The position numbers and the translations under genes were made by a program. Source: Nectonema munidae (Eukaryota; Nematomorpha; Nectonematoida; Nectonematidae). From it: DNA of 64,000 nt. The notes under the pieces are model-generated. The model was not told the origin of the DNA and did not search any database. It saw only the letters and a program-made list of their open reading frames with translations. Each line of letters starts with the position of its first letter. The first letter of the stretch is position 1. Positions 53,400 through 64,000 of the stretch are shown here, piece after piece. Where the stretch lies: positions 1,984,001-2,048,000 of the forward strand of contig JAUIRK010000903.1 of the NCBI GenBank assembly GCA_030549495.1, read 5' to 3'.

Positions 53400-54955
53400 A
53401 CGGAAAGTATATAGAAATAGGGCAAAAAAATTGAATAAACCTGCCCTTTTTTTGTTCCAAGGAAAATTTCCCCGAATATTCAAGAAAATTCATTGTAATT
53501 GCTTAGTTTACAAGCGTGAGGCATGAGATTGGGGATAAATTCTCATCATACTGCAAACCTCTATATTCAACGAATTGCAACATTACTTGATTAATATTCC
53601 TATTTCACTGAATCTGAGACCGTGAAATAGAAAAAAATTGTGCTCATTAAGTTATCTCTCACACACAGGAATGTTTCACTCATGATGAAAAAAAGTTTTG
53701 GAAGTGAGTCAAGGTTCTTGGTTTATGATTGAAAGTGCTGCCAGGCCAAACGTCACAAGTATTCGCCAAAATCCACACACACACCAAAAACGTCAATTTG
53801 ATATTTTGCGTGGAAAGTTGTGTATGGACGTAGCACCTTTAACATTTCATTTCATTTCAAAAAAAAGTTAAACCGTTTGTATTAGGAAAACAAAAGTTGG
53901 ATTCCAACTTTTTAAGGCGGTTTCTTTGACATAAATTTCTTTCTCATAAAGTTTGCCTTACAATGATTTTTTATAAAATTTCTACTCTATTATGGCTGCT
54001 TTGAGTATAACTTAATGACAAATGATGCGTAAATATTATCAATATTGCTAGAGAATGTGGAATTAAATCTCTTCCTTCACGCGACCATTCTAAAGAAAAT
54101 ATCAGTCAGGTTCTCATATATCTTATCAAAGAGTTTGACAAGCTTAAATCCGTTTCTTCCTATTTTAATAATGCTGATGATTTTTATTCTTTAAAAGGAA
54201 ATGTTTCAAAAATTTAATCAGGTTTTCTCTTATAAAACAAAAATTAAATATTCCCTCAAAATTGTACACTGATGCCGTTAAATCTAAAAAGAATATACTT
54301 TATGTGAAATCAGATGATGATGAAAGTTCTCATTTTGCTACAAAGAATATATTAAAAAATCAAGTTAACTATATTAAAGAAAAGAACAAGTGTCTAAAAG
54401 TGTCCTTGAAGATGATTTGATCAAAGCTCACTCACTACTAGATGAAAACAATGTAAAATTCAGGAAAGTTAAAAACTTATCTTCCAAAATAATGATAAAC
54501 TTACCGAATGATGTTGATACAGATGATTTATATAGTCTTTTAAAATTGATTCTAATAATTTTCTATAAGTAAGAGTTGCTCTAAAGCTTGTTTATAAAAC
54601 ATGTTTGATCGCATTATAGGATGTAATGATCATTCGAATACATGATAATGTAAGATAAGAGAATAAAAGAGGGAATGCCGACTTTCGAGTCAAACATCAT
54701 GCCAAGCTGCTCTGAAATTCTAATCAAAAATATTTTACAAACGATGTGAGAGCTATATAATAATAATAATAATCCGTTGTTTCAATATGCACACAATAGG
54801 TAAGCAATGTTTATCACAGCGTCTCAAAGGGTCTTATAGTATTTTAAAGCAAATACATGTTGATGATCCACCAGATTTTTCTCATCTTCTTCTGTCACAG
54901 TGATTATATTTCTTTTTCTGTCTCCTTCTGTTTTTCTCTTCCGCTTTCTCTGCTA
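53400..54955. other. AT-rich DNA with a decayed coding trace
   Basis: Between 54060 and 54570 short open pieces (YLIKEFDKLKSVSSYFNNAD, AHSLLDENNVKFRKVKNLSS) follow each other in different frames. They may be remains of a mobile-element protein; no family was recognised. Confidence 0.25.
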
Positions 54956-54959
54956 AAAC

Positions 54960-55105
54960 TCAATCACTCAAGCTCTCTTCTCTCATTCAAGCTCTCTTCT
55001 TTCATTTAAGCTCTCTTCTTTCATCCAAGCTCTCTTCTTTCACTCAAAGTCTCTTCTCTCGTTCAAGCTCTCCTATCTCATTCAGCTCTCTTCTCTCTCA
55101 TTTGT
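54960..55105 (+). repeat. Minisatellite, unit of about 20 bp
   Basis: About seven imperfect tandem copies of AAGCTCTCTTCTTTCATTC. No open frame uses it. Confidence 0.8.
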
Positions 55106-55109
55106 ATTT

Positions 55110-56315
55110 AGAATTAAAAATTCTCATTAGAAACTAGTTTTTAGCGGAATATAAGTTCAATATTTTCAGAACCTTTTTTAGTGATACCAAAGTTCAGATA
55201 TTCAAATTAATCATAGAGATTTTTGGTAAAAATTTAGTTCTATCAATTCTCAGCAGAATGAGCTTTTTGACCTTAACCCACTGGCTCTGACAATTGGAAG
55301 TTTTCATATTTTATTTTCGAAATACGTCAAATTAGCTTTCAAAAAACTTAAGTTATGCTGTAAAATTTTTTAGTTTTTGTTGAAGCTCTTTAGCTTTTTC
55401 TGATAGGCTTTTTTTCCTTAAAAGTTAATATAAAAGGCAAATCGTTGCAAAAGGTTAAAAGTTGTTATTTTACTTTTTGTAGATCTTGAATCCGAACGTC
55501 GAAGTAAGAGTATCTGAATTTATCGTTTGACTATTTTCTGTTTGTATCATTTAACTATTTTATTTTCCTTCATAAAAAATTTACATTTTAATATTTTTTA
55601 ATTTTGTATTTGAAAATTATTTAGTTTTGCAAGCCGACTCGGAAAAAATTATAGTTTGACTACTTTGTTTGCTTGCACCAATTTAACTTTTAAACTATTT
55701 TTGAATGATGCTGAGAAAAATGAAATAATGCAATCTTAATTTATTGTTTGATTTTTGTTTGCACAATTTTATCTTTTTTATACCTTTTTTTGAGGGTCTA
55801 ACTAACTTACACTTATTCTTATACACTAAAAAGAATGAAAAATTATAATACACAGTTTTCTAACTTTAGTTCTATTTTACATTTTTGATAGAAATAACCT
55901 CTGAAAAAGTTATGTAATTAGGATGTGTTTTTTTATATTTATTTTTCTAAATAAAACAATTTCATTTTTAGGAAGAAGAAATGGAACAACTGAAAATTAA
56001 TGAATGATTTTTTTCATTCAATAAAATTTTCAATTTTTTTATTGTTAATTGATATCTCTACCCCTTTTCTACACATAATTTGAAGATGGTGCGCATCTAT
56101 TTGAAGGGGTAAAGTTTTGTTATGCATGTTGCTATTTATAAGTCCTCATCCATTGTTGACGTTAGGCGGGGTTAAAGTTTACATTAGGCTTAATTAAGAA
56201 TGAAATAGAATAGACAAGAGAGGAGTAGGAATTCAAAAAAATTTGTTGTCCTTTTTTGGAAGGCGCTTGAAAGTCCTCCCCCCCCCCCCTAATAATTTCA
56301 AGAATATGCACCCCC
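55110..56315. other. AT-rich DNA
   Basis: Nothing recognised other than a C run at 56280-56291. Confidence 0.3.
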
Positions 56316-56319
56316 TGAA

Positions 56320-57080
56320 GCATTCTATCTTTCCTTCCGACTTTAAGTTACCTAAGATTAATCCTGTATTTAAAAAAAGGAATACGTACGGCATAGATAA
56401 CTATAGGCCAATTTCCATAATTCCTATCCTATCTAAAATTATAGAAAAACTATTATTTAAACAGGTGTTTTTAATAATATTAATATTATTCATAATTTTC
56501 AATTTGACTTGCGTAAAAATCATAGTATTCAATGATTATTATTCATCTGTTTAATTGATGACAAACAATAATCTTGCTTCAGATAAATGTAAACTTTCTA
56601 TTTTTATTGATTTCAAAAAAGCTTTTAACACAGTTCCCCATGAAGTCCTATAAAATAAATTATCTGCCTATGGTATTGAAAAAAAGTCTCTTTCTTTTTT
56701 ACTTCTTATTTTCATACAAGATAGCAAAGTGTAAATATAGATGATTTGCTTTCTAATACTCAACCAATTTTTTCTGGCGTTCTTCAAGGTTCCTTTTCTA
56801 ATATAATTCTGAAGTATTTCATCTTTGCATTTAACCATCAATTTCTCTTTTTCTCATGATATGTTTTTCAATAAAATAAATTACTTTAATCAAGAAGTTG
56901 ATAAACTGTTTTCATGGTGCAAAAGTCTAAGGCCATGTTATTTGAAAGACTCAATTGTACTGAACTAATATCTACATATTTGAAATCTGTTATTGTTGAA
57001 TCTTTCAATCTTTTTGGTGTCGTATTAGACAAAAAATTGAAATAGCATCAGCATATTTTGTATGTAAATAATAAATTATC
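56320..57080 (+). mobile_element. LINE reverse transcriptase fragment (jockey/CR1-like), heavily decayed
   Basis: INPVFKKRNTYGIDNYRPIS, IIPILSKIIEKLLF and then IFIDFKKAFNTVPHEVL (motif A with the catalytic D) follow the standard LINE order. Later traces (DKLFSWCKSL, then a FNLFGVVLDKKLK-like stretch) fit the part after YADD, but YADD itself is lost. Many stops and frame changes make it older than the LINE at 33130. Confidence 0.75.
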
Positions 57081-57239
57081 TCGAGTCATTGGTATTATAA
57101 AAAAATTCAAACTTATTTCCTAGTAATATTAAGTTTTACTTAATAATATACATTAATATTATGTTCTATATCAAATTTTTATTATATTATAATTATTTTT
57201 CTTTATTTTGTTATCATTTAGTTAGGATATCTCCTTAAG

Positions 57240-59025
57240 CGGTGGTATGCCCTTGCGAAATATCGTATAACATATTGTACTCTATATGAAATAAAATTTA
57301 TATCAAATATACTTTATATTGTATATTCAGCTTGTTTTATTGTTTGTAATCAATAAATTTTCTTCTTATATTTTGCACCCTAATATACATTTAAAATATT
57401 CAAAAAAATAAAATTAAAGTTTTTCCTAAATATCAGATAAATTAAATTAAAACTAAATTAGATATTATACCTATTATAACATTCGTTATATCAACACTAG
57501 ACATATCGGCATTTTGATGCCAGAGTGAAAAAATTAAGGAATCTTAAACAATTTTCAAAATAAATTAAATAAGAAAATTTATTGATACTTTGAAGAGATA
57601 GAATTTTGAAGAAAAAGATTTATTTAGCAAGAGAGTTTTTTTCTTTACATGCTTGTAATTCACGTCAAGGATATTTCTTGAATATGAATTTTATAAGAAT
57701 AATCAATTTTTCTTAAATTTTGCATTGAATTAGATTTCTTCTACAATTTCTTTACAAATACGCACACTTTTTCTTAATAATTGCTTTGACTACATAGATC
57801 TTTCAAATTTGGATAACTCTCCAAAGTTTGTCAACTAGCACCACTTATTAAGAATTTTTATAATGAAAAAAATATACGAGCACCCAATACTATAATGATT
57901 ATTGGACTTCAAGATTCTTGTATAAAAGCAAATGATACTCAGTATGAAATATCCAAAGATTATTTTTTACTGCTTACTTGCAAGACTTTCAACTCATTCA
58001 GGGTTAGCTTTTTACATGAGTGCGAATGTAAGCCATGCATTTTTCCCTATAGATGATGAATGTGATTTCTTTGTAATTTTCTCTATACAAATCTTCAGTA
58101 CAGATAGTAAAAATATTGTTATTCATAACATATATGGTAAACCTATTTTTTAAAAAATATTTTCAAGGATTTCTTGATGATGTATCTTTATATTGAAATT
58201 GAATAATTATCAAACCAAAATTTTTCTTGTAGATTGCTTTTAAGAAAGAAAGAAGAAATTTATTATAGTAAATAAGGTAATTTTTTATAAGAAAGTATAT
58301 TAGTCAGCATAAAATTTAATTGTCAATCTTTTTTATCTTGTCATTGTTGTTTCAGTAATGTCTCGGATATCACGAATAAGAGATTTATAGTCAAAATTAA
58401 GATCACTTTCAAAATTGTGAATTACGAATTGTCATTGGGAAATATAATGAGCAATTAAAACATTCAAAATAGGAGAAAAGGTAAAGGGATATGATCTATC
58501 GAGATGTCTATTCACCATTATATATATAAGTTATAAATATGTTATGTATAATTATTATGCTTTAGTATAATAAGTGTCTGAAATTAGATAATTAAATGAA
58601 ATGAACTTGCTTCCAGATGTTAGGTAGTTATTCAAATCAATAAAAACTTCCTCTAATGCCTAATTTATTATGTTTATAAAGTAAAATTTTATGGTTCCTT
58701 GGAAAAGTCCAAGAAAAAACCTATTAAGTGTTCATCTTGTTCATATGCGAAAGCTACTGATAATGAAAGCTCAAATAGAGCATCATTAGTTAATTTTATT
58801 AAACAATTCCAAAATCTATCCTTGACATCATGCTGAGCAGTTTTTCGTAGATTTACAAGTTTCATTTTTTTCGCTTCTATCCGATTTTAATAAAAAAATG
58901 ATTTTATCTTTGTTTTTTATTACATTTTGAATCTGAGTTTTACCACCTCCGTAAAAAGATGCAATAGAACAACAAGTTTGTTTATTTTCATATTTTTCCA
59001 AAACTTATACTTTTTGCTTAGGGTT
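57240..59025. other. Very AT-rich DNA
   Basis: No gene recognised. A 73-codon frame at 57932-58153 has no family resemblance. Confidence 0.3.
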
Positions 59026-59029
59026 TAAA

Positions 59030-59130
59030 TGAATTCGTGGTTTTTTTCACTATCTCAAGTGGTTTTTTTCACTAAATCAAGTTTTTTTCACTATCTCAAG
59101 TGGTTTTTTTCACTAAATCAAGTTTTTTCA
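59030..59130 (+). repeat. Tandem repeat, unit about 20 bp in pairs
   Basis: Alternating TGGTTTTTTTCACTATCTCA and a shorter CACTAAATCAAG form, about five units. Confidence 0.75.
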
Positions 59131-60184
59131 CTATATTTGATCATATCAATAAAAGTTAAAGATAAAGTTAGAAAAATAAGGGGTCATACATATTTGACAT
59201 CACAAAAATGGGGAGGGCATATAAATTTTAAATGTTTTGTGATGGAAGAGGGGGGGGTGGGCGTGGGGGAAGGATAACTATCACCAAGACGTAGCTTTTT
59301 ACAATATTTTTACTTAAAATTATTCCATAAGGAATTGAAAGAAATTGTATTCTTGTTTTTAAAAACAGTGAAAAAAAAATAAAATTTAACATTATATGAC
59401 TATTTAAAAGTAATGAGCTTTGTTTTTAAGTTATAGCCGCCATATCTTTGCTTGATGCCATTTTATAATTTTTTTGTGAAATTTAACATTATTTAGTTGC
59501 ATAATAAAACAAAAAATATATCGGGTATCAAAAATTAAAAAAAAGATTATAATTATTTAAATGACAATAAATATAATTAAAAGTATCTAATACTGGGAAC
59601 GTGGGTAGATCGTTAAAATCATGGACTTTCTACCAAAGGGCTTGAATTCAAAATTCAGTTTCCTCACACTAATTTATTTAAAAATCGATACAAGTGGTCT
59701 TATTAGACCTCGATTTAAATACGCAATGTTTCCGCTACTAACACTAGAAGTGTTTAGATTTTTAGATAAAGAGAAAGGGGTAAAAATTTCAATTTTTTGG
59801 TGTACTTCATACATGTGTGACCCCCTAAGTACAAATAAGTAAGAAAAATAATTTAATATTAGTAAAAATTAAGTTCAATTAAATCTACTTTTGATATTTT
59901 TTGAAATTATTCAAATCTGAGCTAGCTTATTCATGTCAAATTTATCATTTAAAAGTGGAAAAAAACTTAAAGAATACTAAATATCATAAATAAAAAATTT
60001 TTTATTTCCAGAAAGATCAAAAAATTTAGCAAACATGTCAAAAGTATTTTCATTTTTTAAAAAATGAAAATTTTATAAAATTTTTATTTCCAAAGAGATT
60101 GAAAAGTTTATCAAACATTTCAAATTTCTTATATTTTTTTCATGTTTCAACAATTATTTGAAAAAATTAAAAAAAATAAGTTAG

Positions 60185-62580
60185 TCCTTTTAAGGCACAA
60201 TGGGTCACTGATGACCCAAAATATAATTTCAATTATTTTAGATAAGAACTAATATTTAGCTAATTTTTTTGATTGAAACATTTTTAGTATCTTTCTTTGT
60301 AAAATATGTTTTGCATAGGTTATAGACTAGTAAACAAAAGTAAAACTTTGTTTAGTAAAACAAAGCGATTTCTAAAAATTTATATGAACCTAAAAAATTT
60401 ATATACTAAAATAAAAATAGGGGACTCCTTTTTTACAAAATCTACTTTTATTCTATTAGCTTATTTATTGCTCTTATTGTGAAAATCGGACAAAACATCA
60501 TTTTATATGAATGGGCATGAGTGACCCATTGTGCCTTATGAGTAAAAAATAAAATTGAATAAAATGTCAGGCCTATATAGTAGAACAAGAAATTTGTTGT
60601 TCAATGTTTGCACATCCATCATATATCATGAGTGAAGTAATCAGAATTAACACATTCAGATGAAAACAGCACAGATGTAAAGATGGAATAAATATAGGTC
60701 AATCAGTTTTTGAGAGATTTTACCAAAGAAGCAGTTCATGTCTCCATGTGTCACACATATGAGACGAGAAACATTGCAAATACTTTTGACAAAAAAGTTG
60801 TCAAAAATAATTGATGTATAAATCTTCAACCTTTTACTTCATTTGTTGCTTCGAATAAAGATAGCAAAATTGTTTTATTATTGTTTTTTTCAAGCACTTA
60901 CTTTTTATATTCATTGACAATTATTCTTGTTATGAGTAATTACAAAAATGGAAGAGAGTTTTTCATGGGTAAAGATAGCATTTTTGAAGTCATTTTTCCT
61001 GAAATCTCTGATGATGATTTACCTGTAATTGATCAAGATGATGAAAATGTTTTGGGTGAAGCTATTGAAAATGGTAAAGATTAAGCAAGAATTGGTACTG
61101 ACGATTCTTTTTTACTGTTAAATACTGGCTCAAACTTAGAAAATGAAGTAATTTTGTGGTCTAGAGTAGTAAAAAGACCTGTTTTGTGAGATGTATTTTC
61201 ACATATTCCTTATGGTAAGTTTAATTCTAAAATTGTTACTTTTTTGAAACAAATGAGTCTTCACCATATCATGTGTTCAATGTTGTTAGTGATTTTGAAA
61301 ATTTAGTTACAAAATTAATTGTGCCTCAGACTAATTTATAATGGGGATTTAAAATTTGGGTTTTAGCTGGAATTTCTGGCTTTGTTTATAAACTTATTCT
61401 ATATTGTGGGAAAACAGAAATCTGTGAGTATGGATTGGGTGAATCTATAGTCATGAAGTTAACGAATGATCTAAAAAGGTTAAGGGTGTCATGTTTATTT
61501 TGATAACTTTTTTAAAACTGTTAAATTTATGTTGTATTTGCATGAAAATGGTATTTTTGCCACTGGTATAATTCGCTCTAATAGAAAAAACATCCCCGAC
61601 ACTCTAAAAGAAGAAAAGTATTTTAAAAAGTCGAATTTGATTTTTTTTCAAAGTACGGATAACAAGATTAATTTAGTTAAATGGATGGACACCAGGTGCG
61701 TCACAATGATATCAAATCATCTTGAACCATGTAAACAAAGAATAAAAACAAAAAGAAAAAGAGGGGAGCAAACTGGCTTAATTAAAACAATACCGTCCAT
61801 GGTTCTTGATTACAACAAGTTTATGGGAGGAGTTGACAAATCAAATCAATTGAAGTGTTATTATCAATTTGATCACAAGTCACGTAAAAAGTTTTACTTG
61901 AGAATATTTTTTGACTTACTTGAAACTTGTATAATTAACTCATACATTGTATACAAAATGATATATAATGAAAAGGGAAACAAAGAGATATCATTGTTGG
62001 AGTTCAAACAAATTGTTTCAAGAAAATTGGTTGAAGATTTTACATCAAGGGTTTATGATACTGATATTCAAACTTTGCAAGGAGGATTGGAAATTCAGCA
62101 TCAAAATCATTTGCCAAGATTTTCAGATGAAAGAAAACGAGTACAAAAAAATCGAAACTGCTTCATGAATTTTCTTCATGATGTTTATTTTTTACTTTTC
62201 AAAATAAAATAATATTTTTGCAATGATTTATTTTTTCATATTAGAAACGTATAATTTGGTAAAATTAAATTTCTTGTGAGACCTAATCATGAAAAATTGT
62301 TAATAATATTTTATTAACTTTTGGTTCAAATATATTACTAACAATTTAGCGTTATTTGAAATAAACATTCAGATTCGAGTTAGGGCACATTGGGTCACTC
62401 ATGACCCATTGATTTTGACTTAAGGCACAATGGGTCACTCATGACCCATGGAATTTTTCACAGTTATATATAAATTAAAAATATGAAAGCACTCATCTTC
62501 TCTTAATTGCTTCGATATAACAATAAAAATATATCAATTATTAAAAAAATGTCATTTACAAATTTATATGCCTCAAAGGG
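60185..62580 (+). mobile_element. piggyBac transposon, internally deleted
   Basis: The left end TCCTTTTAAGGCA is preceded by TTAG and the right end (reverse complement CCCTTTGAGGCA) is followed by TTAA (62581-62584), so a TTAA target site with one changed base. Inside each end are copies of the near-palindrome TGGGTCACTCATGACCCA: 60201-60218, a diverged reverse-strand copy near 60512-60528, 62391-62408 and 62431-62448. The length, 2396 bp, is short for the family because the middle of the transposase is lost. Confidence 0.85.
60935..62212 (+). pseudogene. piggyBac transposase, lacking its central region
   Basis: The N-terminal acidic part (EVIFPEISDDDLPVIDQDDE) starts near 60935 and stops at 61082. 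After a few short pieces, WGFKIWVLAGISGFVYKL (the region just after the first catalytic D) follows directly on N-terminal text, so about 200 codons with the first D are missing. YFDNFFKTVKFM carries the second D (about 61498) and the 227-codon frame from 61529 contains GIIRSNRKNIP, KWMDTRCVTMISNH, YNKFMGGVDKSNQ (third D) and a degenerate tail without a clear CRD zinc finger. It cannot encode an active enzyme. Confidence 0.85.
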
Positions 62581-62728
62581 TTAAAAAAACACAGAAACGG
62601 ATAATACATACAGTATCAAGTATAAGAAAGTAAAAAAAAAAATTTTAACCGTATCTAGAAGGATGTCGCTTTTCAAAGGTACCGTTTTATCCAGGTTTTA
62701 CTGTATATATATTATATATAAATATATA

Positions 62729-62815
62729 TATATCTCCAACTTGTATACTACGATAATTCATCTCCAACCTGTATACTACGATGATTCATCTTCAACCTGT
62801 ATACTACGATGGTTT
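62729..62815 (+). repeat. Tandem repeat, unit 28-29 bp
   Basis: Three copies of TTCATCTCCAACCTGTATAC followed by TACGATGA. The same unit recurs singly near 62909-62955 and, inverted, near 63905-63955, at the outside of the large inverted repeat. Confidence 0.8.
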
Positions 62816-62879
62816 CTATTCCATGTACAAATAACTAGGGAGACAATGTTTAACTTTCTGTTCACATTCTGCTAGATGT

Positions 62880-64000
62880 AAGATTTGATATACCCCATTC
62901 GTGGAGACGATGGTTCATCTACAACCTGTATACCGCGATAATTCATCTCCAACCTATCAGTTCATATTTTGCTAGAAGTAAGATTTGATATACCTCATTC
63001 GGAGAGAGGATGTTAGATAAGTTATTAATTTTTTCACGATATTAAATAATTTATTTTATCAAATAATCAAAATAAAATTCTGTAATCAAAGAATCGAAAA
63101 ATATTCTTTAAAAAATCAAAAAATATGAAACTTTCTGTTCATATTTTGCTACCTCTTACGATGTTACAAAAGTTATTACCTATACTTTGCAATTTGCACG
63201 ATTTTAAATATTATATTTGTCAAATAATCAAAATAAAATTCTGTAATCAAAGAATCGAAAAATATTCTTTAAAAAATCAAAAAATATCAAACTTTCTGTT
63301 CATATTTTGCTACCTCATACGATGTTACAAAAGTTATTACCTATACTTTGCAATTTGCACGATTTTAAATATTATATTTGTCGAATAATCAAAGAATCGA
63401 AAAATGTTCAAATCAAAAAATATTTATTCTTTTTAAATATATCGTTGGCTCCCCTTACTTTTAGTTTCGTGTGTGCATAATTTGATAAAAATTAATTATT
63501 AAAGACTAGTTTTATCTTTCAATTTTAAAAGTAAGGGGAGCCAACGATATATTTAAAAAGAATAAATATTTTTTGATTTGAACATTTTTCGATTCTTTGA
63601 TTATTCGACAAATATAATATTTAAAATCGTGCAAATTGCAAAGTATAGGTAATAACTTTTGTAACATCGTATGAGGTAGCAAAATATGAACAGAAAGTTT
63701 GATATTTTTTGATTTTTTAAAGAATATTTTTCGATTTTTTGATTACAGAATTTTATTTTGATTATTTGACAAATATAATATTTAAAATCGTGCAAATTGC
63801 AAAGTATAGGTAATAACTTTTGTAACATCGTATGAGGTAGCAAAATATGAACAGAAAGTTTGATATTTTTTTATTTTTTAAAAAATATTTTTCGATTCTT
63901 TGATATGAATTATCGCGGTATACAGGTTGGAGATGAACCATCGTAGTATACAGGTATAATGTATATAGGTAATAACTTATGTAGCATCGTCTCCCCGAAT
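62880..64000. repeat. Large inverted repeat with internal tandem units, continuing past the window
   Basis: The arms 63086-63463 and 63526-63903 are nearly perfect reverse complements around a 62-bp spacer. Each arm holds about two units of a 161-bp tandem repeat (AAATAATCAAAATAAAATTC starts at 63061 and 63222; a shortened third at 63383) and ends inside with CGTTGGCTCCCCTTAC. Beyond the arms, the 28-bp CCTGTATACTACGATG-type units are also inverted (62909-62955 against 63905-63955), so the outer structure is larger and the right arm lacks about 130 bp found in the left. Mirror open frames at 63125 and 63843 are by-products of the repeat. Confidence 0.88.

Noticed and set aside
54060-54570. 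Possible retroelement coding region
   Set aside because: Only short, unrecognised open pieces without a single diagnostic motif.
54960-55105. CRISPR-like array
   Set aside because: The repeats are adjacent, imperfect and without spacers, in a eukaryotic genome: a minisatellite.
63125-63843. Two mirror-image open frames of 80-87 codons
   Set aside because: They are the two arms of the inverted repeat read in opposite directions and come from tandem units, not a gene.

Overview
The window is strongly AT-rich animal nuclear DNA. It has two host protein genes converging tail to tail, one nuclear tRNA gene and many decayed transposable elements. Spliceosomal introns (one only 61 bp), an ankyrin, a RUN-FYVE protein, and a mixture of hAT, Tigger/pogo, piggyBac, Penelope and LINE copies point to an invertebrate, probably an arthropod. 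A copepod or similar crustacean is a guess; nothing in the window fixes the species.

Left edge (1-2825, + strand): the 3' part of an ankyrin gene in one uninterrupted reading frame. It starts inside the last ankyrin repeat and runs through ZU5, ZU5, UPA and a divergent death domain to a stop and a poly(A) signal. From about 2860 to 10740 there is intergenic DNA with small non-autonomous transposons, a SINE and GAGTC-rich repeats.

Middle (10894-49079, minus strand): a second host gene, found by joining eight short coding exons whose splice phases all agree. It encodes a RUN domain (four exons), a linker, a coiled coil and a FYVE-type zinc finger, so it is a RUFY/FYCO1-like endosome or autophagosome transport adaptor of about 650 residues. 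Its coding exons total only about 1.9 kb of a 38 kb span, and the introns hold almost all the mobile elements. Between 11120 and 18149: a Tigger, tRNA-Gly(CCC) and a hAT fossil. Between 21386 and 27843: one 5.7 kb element with an exact 8-bp target duplication and a second hAT inserted in its transposase. Between 28110 and 41757: piggyBac, Penelope, an unassigned broken coding stretch, a LINE, a Tigger split by hAT insertions, and a TTAA-flanked MITE. Between 41880 and 48959: a third Tigger and another element fragment. A possible first exon lies at 53332-53383.

Right part (49080-64000): AT-rich DNA with a hAT fragment, minisatellites, a LINE fragment, an internally deleted piggyBac with TTAA ends and palindromic subterminal repeats, and a large inverted repeat whose arms contain 161-bp tandem units and which runs off the window end.

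The points most worth following are the unnamed transposase family at 22076-27742, the assembly and extreme intron expansion of the RUN-FYVE gene, its degenerate FYVE core, and the terminal inverted repeat.
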